Origin: DATILL01 sp035476575
GTDB taxonomy: Bacteria; Actinomycetota; Actinomycetes; Mycobacteriales; JACQDL01
Direction: 5' to 3'
DNA: 24,751 nucleotides
NCBI GenBank assembly: GCA_035476575.1
Contig: DATILL010000019.1
Location: 1-24,751 of the forward strand
The position numbers and the translations under genes were made by a program. Below the pieces are notes generated by a model. That model searched no databases. It was not told where the DNA came from and saw only the letters and a program-made list of their open reading frames with translations. Of the stretch, positions 1-6,619 are shown one piece after another (position 1 is the first letter of the stretch; each line of letters begins with the position of its first letter).

Positions 1-23
1 GTCGTGGCCCGCGGCCAACGACA

Positions 24-82
24 GGACACCACACGGGCGCCACAGGGAACGAAAGGTCACCACATGGCGTAGTGGTCACCAC
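24..82 (-). repeat. Left-edge copy of the 19/31-bp composite repeat
   Basis: Read on the minus strand, the motif GTGGTGACC occurs at 82-74 and 63-55, and a variant GTGGTGTCC at 32-24. The start-to-start distances are 19 and 31 bp, exactly those of the array at 14526-14653. The 22-nt spacer (54-33) ends in GCGCCCGT, like the spacers of the other array. The first copy supplies the TGA stop of the exonuclease gene (78-76). The next predicted head, near 5-13, is not recognisable, so the array either ends or decays here. Confidence 0.7.
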
Positions 83-1764
83 ACCGGGAGGGTCGCCTGG
101 TCCAGCCAGCCGCGCCAGCACTCCGCGCCGTACGCCGGGCAGGACCACTCGCCGTCGAGCTCGACCAGCCGTACGCCGGGACCATCCAGCCAGCGCAGCA
201 CGCACTCGCTCTCCTCGGCGCTGGCCGCTGGCAGCACGCCGGCCCCGGGCAGCACCGTCTCCGCCGTGGCCAGCATCGCCTCGACGCGCGGCCGGGGCGG
301 TTCCGCGGGTGGCACGGTGGCGGCGGCCACCAGCCGGCCACGGCGGACCACGGCGAGCTCCCAGCCTCCGGCGAACGCCGGCCGGGCGGCCACCAGGGTC
401 GGGATGGCCACCAGCGCGGCCAGCCGCTGGATCCGGATGCAGGCGCGGACCAGCACGGCGAGCCGGTCCCGCACGATGGCCGCGTCCTCGTAGCGCCGCT
501 GGGCCGACAGGGCGTCCATCCGGCGCTGCGACGGCCGTACCAGCGGCCGGATGTCACCGGCCACCGCGGCCCGGAACGCGGCGGCATACCCGCCGTACTG
601 CTCGGCGGTCTGGGCGCCGGCGCAGGGCGCACCGCAGCGGCCCAGCTCGGCCAGCGCACAGGCGACTCCACGGGGCGCCGCGGGCAGCCGGCCGCCGCAC
701 TGGCGCAGCGGCAGCGCGTCGTACACCGCGGCCACCGCCTGCTCGGCCAGCCTGCGCGACCCGAACGGCCCGAGGTAGGCGCCCCCGTCCACCCTGGAGT
801 GCCGGACCAGCGACAGCCGGGGGAACGGCTCGACCGTGAGCTTGATCCACACCGCCCGCTCGGGGGACCGCGACCGTCGGTTGTACCGCGGCCTGTGCTC
901 GGCGATCAGCCGCAGCTCGCGTACCTCCGCCTCCAGGTCGTGCGCGCAGGCCACGGCGTCGACCCGCTCGGCCAGCCGGACCATCTCCGCCATCCGGGAC
1001 CGGGTCTCGCCAGCGGTGAAGTACGACCGGACCCTGCCGCGGATGTCCCGGCTCCTGCCGACATACAGCGGGCGGCCCAGCGCGTCGCGGAACAGATAGA
1101 CACCGGGCGCGCTGGGCAGCGGCTCAGCCAGGTGCCGCTTGTGGTGCTGCTCGGGCCTGACCTGCTGGATGAAGGTGACCAGCTCGTCGTAGGACCGCAC
1201 GCCGATCCCGCCGACCCGCTCCAGCAGGCCGTGCAGCACGTCGACGGTGGCGCGGGCGTCGGCCAGCGCCCGGTGGCACGGCGTGGTGCCGGCGGCGAAG
1301 TGCCGGGCCAGCGTGCCGAGCCTGCAGTTGGGCACCTCGTCGTGGACCAGGACCCGGCGGGCCAGCAGCGCTGTGTCGAGCACCCGGAACGCCGGCCAGG
1401 GGTAGCCGAGGCGGGTGCAGGCCGCCTTCAGGAACCCGGTGTCGAACGGCGCGTTGTGCGCCACCAGCACCGCGCTCCGGGCGAACTCCAGGAACGCCGG
1501 CAGCACGCTGGGCAGCGTCGGCGCGCCGAGCACCATCGCATCGGTGATGCCGGTCAGCACCGAGATGTACGCCGGGATCGGCTCACCCGGGTCGAGCAGC
1601 GTCTGGAACTCGGCCAGCACCTGCCCGCCGCGCACCTTGACCGCCCCGATCTCGGTGATCGCGCTGGAGTCGGGGGCGCCGCCGGTGGTCTCCAGGTCGA
1701 CCACCACGAAGGTCACCTCACGCAGCGGCTCACCCAGCTCGTCGAACGACGCCTGGACGTACAC
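76..1764 (-). CDS. DEDD exonuclease / GIY-YIG (UvrC-like) fusion protein
   Basis: A 562-aa protein. The N-terminal third is a DnaQ/PolC-type 3'-5' exonuclease: VVDLETTGG carries the first Asp/Glu pair near residues 20-25, VAHNAPFDTGFL gives ExoII, and CHRALADARAT gives the closing His/Asp. The middle is a GIY-YIG nuclease fold (GVYLFRDALGRPLYVGRS), followed by UvrC-like sequence. This is the family of mycobacterial Rv2191, presumed to act in DNA repair; UvrC activity itself is not established. I chose GTG 1764, giving MYVQASFDELGEP. Homologues begin about here, and a TAACGT box lies 7 nt upstream, which fits a leaderless mRNA. Longer readings (for example ATG 1815) would run through the promoter. 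It is divergent from the NYN gene, and its stop codon lies inside a repeat. Confidence 0.9.
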   Translation of the reverse strand: MYVQASFDELGEPLREVTFVVVDLETTGGAPDSSAITEIGAVKVRGGQVLAEFQTLLDPGEPIPAYISVLTGITDAMVLGAPTLPSVLPAFLEFARSAVLVAHNAPFDTGFLKAACTRLGYPWPAFRVLDTALLARRVLVHDEVPNCRLGTLARHFAAGTTPCHRALADARATVDVLHGLLERVGGIGVRSYDELVTFIQQVRPEQHHKRHLAEPLPSAPGVYLFRDALGRPLYVGRSRDIRGRVRSYFTAGETRSRMAEMVRLAERVDAVACAHDLEAEVRELRLIAEHRPRYNRRSRSPERAVWIKLTVEPFPRLSLVRHSRVDGGAYLGPFGSRRLAEQAVAAVYDALPLRQCGGRLPAAPRGVACALAELGRCGAPCAGAQTAEQYGGYAAAFRAAVAGDIRPLVRPSQRRMDALSAQRRYEDAAIVRDRLAVLVRACIRIQRLAALVAIPTLVAARPAFAGGWELAVVRRGRLVAAATVPPAEPPRPRVEAMLATAETVLPGAGVLPAASAEESECVLRWLDGPGVRLVELDGEWSCPAYGAECWRGWLDQATLPVW

Positions 1765-1771
1765 GGCAACG

Positions 1772-1777
1772 ACGTTA
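1772..1777 (-). promoter_or_regulatory. Probable -10 box of leaderless exonuclease transcript
   Basis: TAACGT on the minus strand fits the actinobacterial TANNNT -10 consensus and ends 7 nt before GTG 1764, which would place the transcription start on the start codon. No ribosome binding site is visible there. A -35 element is not obvious. Confidence 0.45.
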
Positions 1778-1812
1778 GGGGCGGGTGCCGACACAACCGC
1801 CGCGCCGCGCCG

Positions 1813-1943
1813 CATCGCCCGTCGGGCGCCGTCCAGTCGTGGCGCCAGCCGTCGCGAAGATCCGGTGCGACACGTCGGAGTGTCCCCGCTGGATCTTCGC
1901 GACAAGGTGGCTGGGTCGCCCGTCCGGCATCGCCCGTCCGGCG
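1813..1943. repeat. Nested palindromic element flanked by 16-bp direct repeats
   Basis: A perfect 13-bp inverted repeat, GTCGCGAAGATCC (1851-1863) and GGATCTTCGCGAC (1891-1903), encloses a second pair, GACAC (1869-1873) and GTGTC (1880-1884). It is itself enclosed by CCAGCC (1845-1850) and GGCTGG (1909-1914), so the stretch could fold as one long hairpin or cruciform. CATCGCCCGTCSGGCG occurs on both sides (1813-1828 and 1928-1943, 15 of 16 identical), and TCGCCCGTCCGGC repeats at 1916-1928 and 1930-1942. It lies between two divergent genes. It could be a small non-autonomous mobile element or a shared regulatory structure; the sequence does not settle which. Confidence 0.7.
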
Positions 1944-2007
1944 TACCCCAGGGACGGTAGGTAGCTACTCTCGATGGCAACCGCCCGCGCCCACCTAGGA
2001 GGCTCCA

Positions 2008-2034
2008 GTGCCGGCCGCACGTGATACAGGGTGA
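2008..2034 (+). CDS. Possible 8-codon leader ORF coupled to the NYN gene
   Basis: The strongest Shine-Dalgarno in this region, AGGAGG (1997-2002), sits 5 nt before GTG 2008 rather than before the NYN gene. GTG 2008 opens a frame of eight codons (MPAARDTG). Its TGA (2032-2034) overlaps the GTG start of the NYN gene (2031-2033) as GTGA. The NYN start has only a poor site of its own, so translation may be coupled through this leader. The alternative is that AGGAGG serves GTG 2031 directly at a poor spacing of 28 nt, or that a single-base indel has shifted an original start. Confidence 0.3.
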   Translation: MPAARDTG

Positions 2035-3332
2035 CCGAGCCCTCGGTGACCCTGCCCGAGCCGGTCCGACAGCGCGTGGTGGCAATGGCCGCGGACACCC
2101 TCGGCAGGATGCCGCCGGACGAGGTGCCGGCCGTGCTGCGGGCGGTGGCCAGGTTCACGCCGGCCAAGCGGGCCAGGCTGGCCGGCGCGTCCCTGGCTGC
2201 CGCGCTGGAGACCGAGCTGCTGTTCCGGCTGCGCGTCGCCGAGGCGGCCGAGCAGGCCCAGCCGGCGGCCACCGAGGCGGTCCGGCAGGCCCAGGCTCCG
2301 GCCGCGGCCAACCCGGTGGAGCTGGCCGCGCTCGCGTACCTGCTCCGACCGGAGGGCTGGCCGGCGTACGTCGCCCGGGCCGAGCTCGCCCTGGCCGAGC
2401 AGGCCGAGCGCAGCCGGTCCGCCGAGCGGGACGAGGTGGTGGCCAAGCTGCAGACCCAGCTCGACGAGGCCCGGCTGGCGCTGCACGACGGTGCCGAGCG
2501 GGCGGCCGCGGCGGTGGCCGCCGCCCGGTCCGAGGCGGACGCGCTGCGTAAGCAGGTCCGCCAGCTCACCGGCCAGATGCGGGCGGCTGAGCGGGCGGCC
2601 GCGGCGGTCGAGCATGGGCTGGCGGAGGAGCGTCGTCGCGGCAGCACCGCCGACTCCGCGGCGCAGGCCGAGATCCGCCGGCTGCGGCAGCGGCTGGCCG
2701 AGACGGAGGACGCCGTGGAGGCCGCCCGGCGGGCCAGTCGGGGCACCCGCAACGCCGACGACGCCCGGCTCTGGCTGCTGCTGGAGACGGTGTCCGGTGC
2801 GGTGCAGGGGCTCCGCCGGGAGCTGGCGGTGCCCCCGACCGACGAACGGCCCGGGGACGCGGTCGCCGCCGGCCTGGTGACCGCCGCGGCCAGCGCCGAC
2901 CTGATCACCCCGCGCGGTGACGACCCGGGGCTGCTCGACCGGTTGTTGGAGCTGCCCAAGGTTCACCTCATAGTGGACGGCTACAACGTCACCAAGACCG
3001 GCTGGGCCGACCAGCCGTTGGCCATCCAGCGCAGCCGGCTCACCCGGGCGCTGGCCGTGCTGGCCGCCCGTACCGGGGCCGAGGTGACCTGCGTGTACGA
3101 CGGCTCCGACCGACCGCCGGTGGCGCCCAAGGCGCCCCGTGGGGTCCGGGTGCTGTTCAGCGAGCCCGGCGAGAGCGCGGACGACGTCGTCCGCCGGCTG
3201 GTGGTGGCCGAGCCGGAGGGGCGGCCGGTCGTGGTGGTGTCCTCGGACAAGGAGGTCGCGAACGGGATACGCCGGTCCGGCGCCTACCCTGTCCCGTCGG
3301 TCGCCCTGCTCGCCCGCCTCGAACGTTCCTGA
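2031..3332 (+). CDS. NYN-domain (YacP-like) RNA-binding/ribonuclease-like protein
   Basis: A 433-aa protein conserved in actinobacteria. After a helical N-terminal domain (LPEPVRQRVVAMAADTLGRM), residues about 120-235 are rich in Ala, Glu and Arg in heptad-like spacing and probably form a coiled coil. The C-terminal part from about residue 300 is an NYN/PIN-like nuclease domain. HLIVDGYNVTK gives the first acidic/Asn motif, VYDGSD the second, ESADDVVRRL the third and VVSSDKEV the last. Such proteins are thought to bind or cleave RNA; no substrate can be read here. The start GTG 2031 gives MTEPSVTLPEP, which fits the family. It is the first gene rightward from the divergent promoter region and may depend on an upstream leader ORF for initiation. 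Confidence 0.85.
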   Translation: MTEPSVTLPEPVRQRVVAMAADTLGRMPPDEVPAVLRAVARFTPAKRARLAGASLAAALETELLFRLRVAEAAEQAQPAATEAVRQAQAPAAANPVELAALAYLLRPEGWPAYVARAELALAEQAERSRSAERDEVVAKLQTQLDEARLALHDGAERAAAAVAAARSEADALRKQVRQLTGQMRAAERAAAAVEHGLAEERRRGSTADSAAQAEIRRLRQRLAETEDAVEAARRASRGTRNADDARLWLLLETVSGAVQGLRRELAVPPTDERPGDAVAAGLVTAAASADLITPRGDDPGLLDRLLELPKVHLIVDGYNVTKTGWADQPLAIQRSRLTRALAVLAARTGAEVTCVYDGSDRPPVAPKAPRGVRVLFSEPGESADDVVRRLVVAEPEGRPVVVVSSDKEVANGIRRSGAYPVPSVALLARLERS

Positions 3333-3368
3333 CCTCGGCTTCTGGCCTCATCTCGCACCGCCCTACCA

Positions 3369-3397
3369 GCGGGATCCCGCACCGCGCCACCAGCGCG
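3369..3397 (+). terminator. Palindromes after the NYN gene, possible terminator
   Basis: A perfect 12-bp palindrome GCGGGATCCCGC (3369-3380) is followed by the hairpin CGCGC-CACCA-GCGCG (3383-3397). There is no T-tract, so intrinsic termination is only a possibility. The same 12-mer occurs again at 11230-11241 in another intergenic region. Confidence 0.3.
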
Positions 3398-3413
3398 GCG
3401 GAACCTGTCATAC

Positions 3414-3479
3414 CCCCTGCCTATGGTCGGCGCCGTACCGGTTGGAACCGCTGTACCGGTTCGAACCATAGGGAAGGGG
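3414..3479 (+). promoter_or_regulatory. Operator-like direct and inverted repeats before the four-Cys gene
   Basis: Two 15-bp direct repeats, GTACCGGTTGGAACC (3435-3449) and GTACCGGTTCGAACC (3453-3467), lie 18 bp apart, and the second contains the perfect palindrome GGTTCGAACC. They are bracketed by the inverted pair CCTATGGT (3420-3427) and ACCATAGG (3465-3472), which extends outward into CCCCT/AGGGG. AAGGGG (3474-3479) is a good ribosome binding site 7 nt before ATG 3487. TATGGT (3422-3427) could be a -10 box, which would put the repeats in the initially transcribed region. A regulator-binding site or a leader hairpin are both possible. Confidence 0.45.
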
Positions 3480-3486
3480 ATACGGC

Positions 3487-3798
3487 ATGTTGATCGACTG
3501 CGAAGGCTGCGCGGTTCGGGAGGTGGCCTGCGGTGACTGCGTCGTGACCGGCCTGCTGGGCTCGGTGCCGCGCAGCGCCGAGCTGGGTGGCGTTGGGCTG
3601 GGTGGCGTCGAGCTAGATGACACAGAGCGTCATGCCCTGGCCGTGCTGGTCGAGAGCGGGCTGGTGCCACCCCTACGGCTGGTGACCGAGACGAAGCTAT
3701 CCGGCAATCCATCCGAAAAGAGGTTGGCGGACGCCCTGCCGTTGCGACCTGACGTCGGCCAGGCAACGCGGAGACGTCGCCGTCACGCCGCTGGGTGA
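3487..3798 (+). CDS. Conserved small protein with two CxxC pairs
   Basis: A 103-aa protein of unknown function, of a type I recognise as conserved in actinobacteria between the NYN gene and the NlpC/P60 gene. Cysteines 5, 8, 15 and 18 (DCEGCAVREVACGDC) form CX2C-X6-CX2C, which could bind zinc or another metal. A middle segment, DTERHALAVLVESGLVPPLRL, looks helical. The C-terminus is basic (RRRRRH). ATG 3487 has a clear ribosome binding site. It is probably transcribed by itself: it has its own repeat-rich leader, and the next gene has a separate promoter and riboswitch. A small hairpin, GGGTGAC (3793-3799) and GTCACCC (3807-3813), overlaps its stop codon. Confidence 0.75.
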   Translation: MLIDCEGCAVREVACGDCVVTGLLGSVPRSAELGGVGLGGVELDDTERHALAVLVESGLVPPLRLVTETKLSGNPSEKRLADALPLRPDVGQATRRRRRHAAG

Positions 3799-3851
3799 CC
3801 CGTCTTGTCACCCGATCGGGCGGACTTCTGTTGTCCTATCACGCCTTGTGT

Positions 3852-3881
3852 TTGTCTCCAGCGACTACCCGCCGCTACTGT
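3852..3881 (+). promoter_or_regulatory. Probable promoter of the riboswitch-NlpC/P60 transcript
   Basis: TTGTCT (3852-3857) and TACTGT (3876-3881) are separated by 18 bp and resemble vegetative -35 and -10 boxes. The predicted transcription start, about 3888, falls just at the 5' side of the riboswitch, so the P1 strand CGCC at 3884-3887 would need a start a few bases earlier. The pairing is therefore approximate. Confidence 0.5.
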
Positions 3882-3883
3882 TT

Positions 3884-4077
3884 CGCCGATCCCCTGGCAG
3901 TCTGCCGCCAGCGTATCGGCGGCACCAGGGGATCCCGCCGAGTCGAGCCAGGGTGCCCCCTGCCCGAGCTCGAACCGGGGACCCAAGTCCCTGGGGTGAA
4001 TCGGTGCCGTCTGTGACCCGGCGGCCCGTAGGGTGTCCTTCCAGCCCGAACCCGTCAGCTAACTCGGTAGGCGGCTG
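3884..4077 (+). promoter_or_regulatory. c-di-AMP (ydaO/yuaA) riboswitch
   Basis: The conserved blocks of the ydaO-yuaA class are present in order: GAACCGGGGACCCA (3972-3985), GGGGTGAATCGG (3993-4004), TAGGGTGTCCTTCC (4029-4042) and the 3' hallmark GTCAGCTAACTCGGTAGGCG (4054-4073). CGCC (3884-3887) can pair with GGCG (4070-4073) to close P1. A long stem forms from GATCCCCTGG (3888-3897) and CCAGGGGATC (3925-3934), with an inner hairpin TGCCGCC/GGCGGCA (3903-3909/3918-3924). The family binds cyclic di-AMP and, in actinobacteria, commonly precedes wall-hydrolase genes. No intrinsic terminator is seen before GTG 4102, so control of initiation or a non-canonical terminator is possible. It accounts for most of the 303-bp gap before the NlpC/P60 gene. 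Confidence 0.92.
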
Positions 4078-4101
4078 AGCGGAAGAAGGAGCGCCCGCCC
4101 T

Positions 4102-5124
4102 GTGGCGAGCAAGAGACACACCCCCCGACCTGTCCGCGTCGCGGTTCTTACCGCAGTCCCCGCCCTGCTGGTTGGCCTGCTCCCCAGTGCCAGCGACGCC
4201 GCACCGAACCGCCCAACCACTCCCAAGACCGCGGCCGAGGCAGCCCAGAAGGTTCGGGAGTTCGGCCAGCAGCTCGAGATCCTCTCCGAGCAGGTGAACG
4301 ACGCCGGCATCGCCGTCGGCAGGCTGAGGGTGGCCGCCGTGCAGGCTGCCCAGACGTCCACGGTCGTCAACAAGCAGTACGACGCGCTGTCCGGTCAGGT
4401 CAGCAAGGTGGTGTCCGCGGTCTACAAGCTCGCTCCGTTTGGCGAGGTGTCCGCCTTCCTGTCCAGCGACTCGCCGCAGGACTTCCTGGACCAGATCGCC
4501 GCGCTCGACCGGGTGTCCAAGCAGCGCGGCCGGCTCGTCAACACGGTCACCAGGCTCAAGGCGCGGGCCGACCAGGCCAAGGCGGACGCGGACCGGACGC
4601 TGCGCGAGGCCCGGGCCAAGGTCAGCGACCTGCTGGCCAAGAAGGCCAGCATGTCCCGGCAGATCGTGGAGTACCGGACGCTGTACGACCGGCTGTCCGC
4701 GCAGGAGCTCGCCGTGCTCGGCCGGGCCGACCGCAGCATCCGGATCTCGATCGGCGACCTGCCCAGCCCGGACACCCCCGCCGCCAGGGCGGCCGTGGAG
4801 GCGGCGACGAGCGTGGTTGGCAAGCCGTACGTGTGGGCCGCCTCCGGCCCGGCCAGCTTTGACTGCTCCGGGCTGACCATGTGGGCCTGGCAGCACGGCG
4901 GGATCGCCTTGCCACACTCCAGCGCCCAGCAGTACAACTCGGCACCGCACGTCAGCCGCGACCAGCTCGCGCCCGGCGACCTGCTGTTCTTCTACTCGCC
5001 GATCCACCACGTGGGCCTCTACGTCGGCCCCGGGCTGATGATCCACGCACCCACCTCTGGCGACGTGGTGAGGTACGCCCCGATCGACTGGCCCAACTTC
5101 GTCGGGGCCAGCCGGCCAGGCTGA
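4102..5124 (+). CDS. Secreted NlpC/P60 peptidoglycan endopeptidase
   Basis: A 340-aa exported hydrolase. Residues 1-34 look like a signal peptide: basic start, hydrophobic AVLTAVPALLVGLL, then SDAA. Residues 45-205 are helical and coiled-coil-like, as in RipA-type and Rv2190c-like proteins, where this part regulates or positions the enzyme. The C-terminal NlpC/P60 domain (about 226-340) has catalytic Cys255 in FDCSGLTMWAW, His303 in HHVGLYVG and a third polar residue, probably His315. It should cut stem peptides in the cell wall (gamma-D-Glu to diamino-acid bond in characterised relatives). GTG 4102 follows GAAGAAGGAG with 10 nt spacing and gives a complete signal peptide. Expression should respond to c-di-AMP through the upstream riboswitch. 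Confidence 0.93.
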   Translation: MASKRHTPRPVRVAVLTAVPALLVGLLPSASDAAPNRPTTPKTAAEAAQKVREFGQQLEILSEQVNDAGIAVGRLRVAAVQAAQTSTVVNKQYDALSGQVSKVVSAVYKLAPFGEVSAFLSSDSPQDFLDQIAALDRVSKQRGRLVNTVTRLKARADQAKADADRTLREARAKVSDLLAKKASMSRQIVEYRTLYDRLSAQELAVLGRADRSIRISIGDLPSPDTPAARAAVEAATSVVGKPYVWAASGPASFDCSGLTMWAWQHGGIALPHSSAQQYNSAPHVSRDQLAPGDLLFFYSPIHHVGLYVGPGLMIHAPTSGDVVRYAPIDWPNFVGASRPG

Positions 5125-5145
5125 CATCGACAAGGACAACGGGGG

Positions 5146-6612
5146 ATGCATGGCCGGGGCAGCCTGATGACCCGTACGATGTCCGACGTGCGCGCCCGCG
5201 TCCGATCCCTGTCGGCATGGACCGGTCCGCGCTGGTTGGTCTCCGTCCTGGCCGCCGTGCTCGGCGTGCAGCTCTGCACCGGGCTGGCCGCCGTACGCGG
5301 CCTGTCCGCCACTGAACGGGCCAACCTCCGCGCCCAGGCATCGGTGGTGGCGGCGACGAAGGCGGCTACCGCCGGCCGGCCCACGACCCCGGACTACAGC
5401 GGCGGCATCGACGCCGACCCGGCCGCGGCTGCGGACCGCACCACCGATGTCCGCGCCCTGCTCGACCGCCGGGCCGGCGCGCTGCTGCACCGTGACCGGG
5501 CGACCTTCCTCGGCACCGTCGACCCGCGGGCGACCCTGGCGTTTCGGACCAGGCAGGCGCGACTGTTCGACAACCTGGCAGAGGTGCCGCTCGGCCAGTG
5601 GCGGTACACGCTGGACGAGACGGTCGAGCAGCCGGTGACCGCTGAACGGTTCGCCCGCTACCACTCGGCGGTCTGGTCGCCCGAGGTCACGCTGTGCTAC
5701 TCGCTGCGGGACTTCGACGGGACCTGCACCGAGCGGCCGCAGGCGCTGACGTTCGTGCTGCGCAACGGTGGGTGGTACCTCGGCGGGGATGAGGACTTCG
5801 TCGCGATGGGCGGCCGGACCTGGCGGGGACTGTGGGACTTCGGCCGGGTGGTGGCCTACCAGGGTCGGTACAGCCTGCTGCTCGCCCATCCCGACGCGGC
5901 GCGCCGGCTGCCCGAGCTGGCCGATCTTGTGGACGACGCAGTGCCGCACGTCAGCCGCGTCTGGGGCACCGACTGGCCGCGCCGGGTGGTGGTGGTCGTG
6001 CCGGCCACCCAGCGGGAGATGTCCCAGGTCATCGGCGACCCCCGGCCGCTGGACGACATCGCCGCGGTGGCCACCGCCGACTACACCGACGCCGTCACCG
6101 GCCAGGTGCGGGGGCAGCGGGTGGTGATCAACCCGGCCAACCTGGACCAGCTCAGCCTAGCCGGCAGGCTGGTGGTGCTGCGGCACGAGATCACCCACGT
6201 GGCCAGCCGGGCGGCGACCGGGCCCGAGCTGCCGACCTGGCTGGTCGAGGGCCTGGCCGACTACGTCGGCTACCTCGGCTCGGGGGTGCCGGTGACGCTG
6301 GCGGCCCAGGAGCTGCGGACCGAGATCCAGCGTGGCGAGTACCCGACCGCGCTGCCCTCCGACGCCGACTACCGGTTTGACAGCCCGCGGCTGCCGCAGA
6401 CCTACGAGGAGTCGTGGCTGGCCTGCCGGCTGATCGCGGACCTGGCCGGGCAGGACGGCCTGGTCCGGCTGTACCGGCAGGTCGGCGCGGCCCGCGGCGG
6501 CGACCGGGCGGACGTGCTCGGCCAGGCGATGCGGGCGGTCCTGTCGATGGGCTCTGCCGAGTTCGTCACCCGCTGGCGGTCCTCGGTCATCACCGAGCTC
6601 CTGGAACGGTGA
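5146..6612 (+). CDS. Membrane-anchored putative zinc metallopeptidase (HEITH)
   Basis: A 488-aa protein I do not recognise by name. One hydrophobic segment (residues about 29-51, LVSVLAAVLGVQLCTGLAAV) would anchor it, with the bulk outside the cell. A domain of about 100-220 resembles the NTF2-like/accessory modules found in secreted actinobacterial proteins. The C-terminal part contains H347-E-I-T-H351 followed by E368 in EGLADYVGY, the gluzincin zinc-ligand pattern (HEXXH plus a downstream Glu), so an active peptidase is plausible. ATG 5146 is preceded by AAGGA at 9 nt; ATG 5167 or 5179 are alternatives. It lies 21 nt after the NlpC/P60 gene and 7 nt before the M48 gene, so it is probably in the riboswitch-controlled operon. 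Confidence 0.8.
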   Translation: MHGRGSLMTRTMSDVRARVRSLSAWTGPRWLVSVLAAVLGVQLCTGLAAVRGLSATERANLRAQASVVAATKAATAGRPTTPDYSGGIDADPAAAADRTTDVRALLDRRAGALLHRDRATFLGTVDPRATLAFRTRQARLFDNLAEVPLGQWRYTLDETVEQPVTAERFARYHSAVWSPEVTLCYSLRDFDGTCTERPQALTFVLRNGGWYLGGDEDFVAMGGRTWRGLWDFGRVVAYQGRYSLLLAHPDAARRLPELADLVDDAVPHVSRVWGTDWPRRVVVVVPATQREMSQVIGDPRPLDDIAAVATADYTDAVTGQVRGQRVVINPANLDQLSLAGRLVVLRHEITHVASRAATGPELPTWLVEGLADYVGYLGSGVPVTLAAQELRTEIQRGEYPTALPSDADYRFDSPRLPQTYEESWLACRLIADLAGQDGLVRLYRQVGAARGGDRADVLGQAMRAVLSMGSAEFVTRWRSSVITELLER

Positions 6613-6619
6613 GCCGGCC

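Noticed and set aside
1765..2085. N-terminal extension of the exonuclease to 1815 or 2085
   Set aside because: It would translate the palindromic element and lacks family similarity before MYVQASFDEL; the -10 box favours GTG 1764.
3435..3470. GGTTCGAACC resembling the T-arm of a tRNA
   Set aside because: The bases around the loop do not form a T-stem, and no acceptor, D or anticodon stem can be built around it; direct repeats explain it better.
3865..5949. 694-codon open frame on the minus strand
   Set aside because: It lies opposite the riboswitch, NlpC/P60 gene and HEITH gene, has skewed His/Arg/Gly composition and no recognisable domain; a product of high G+C.
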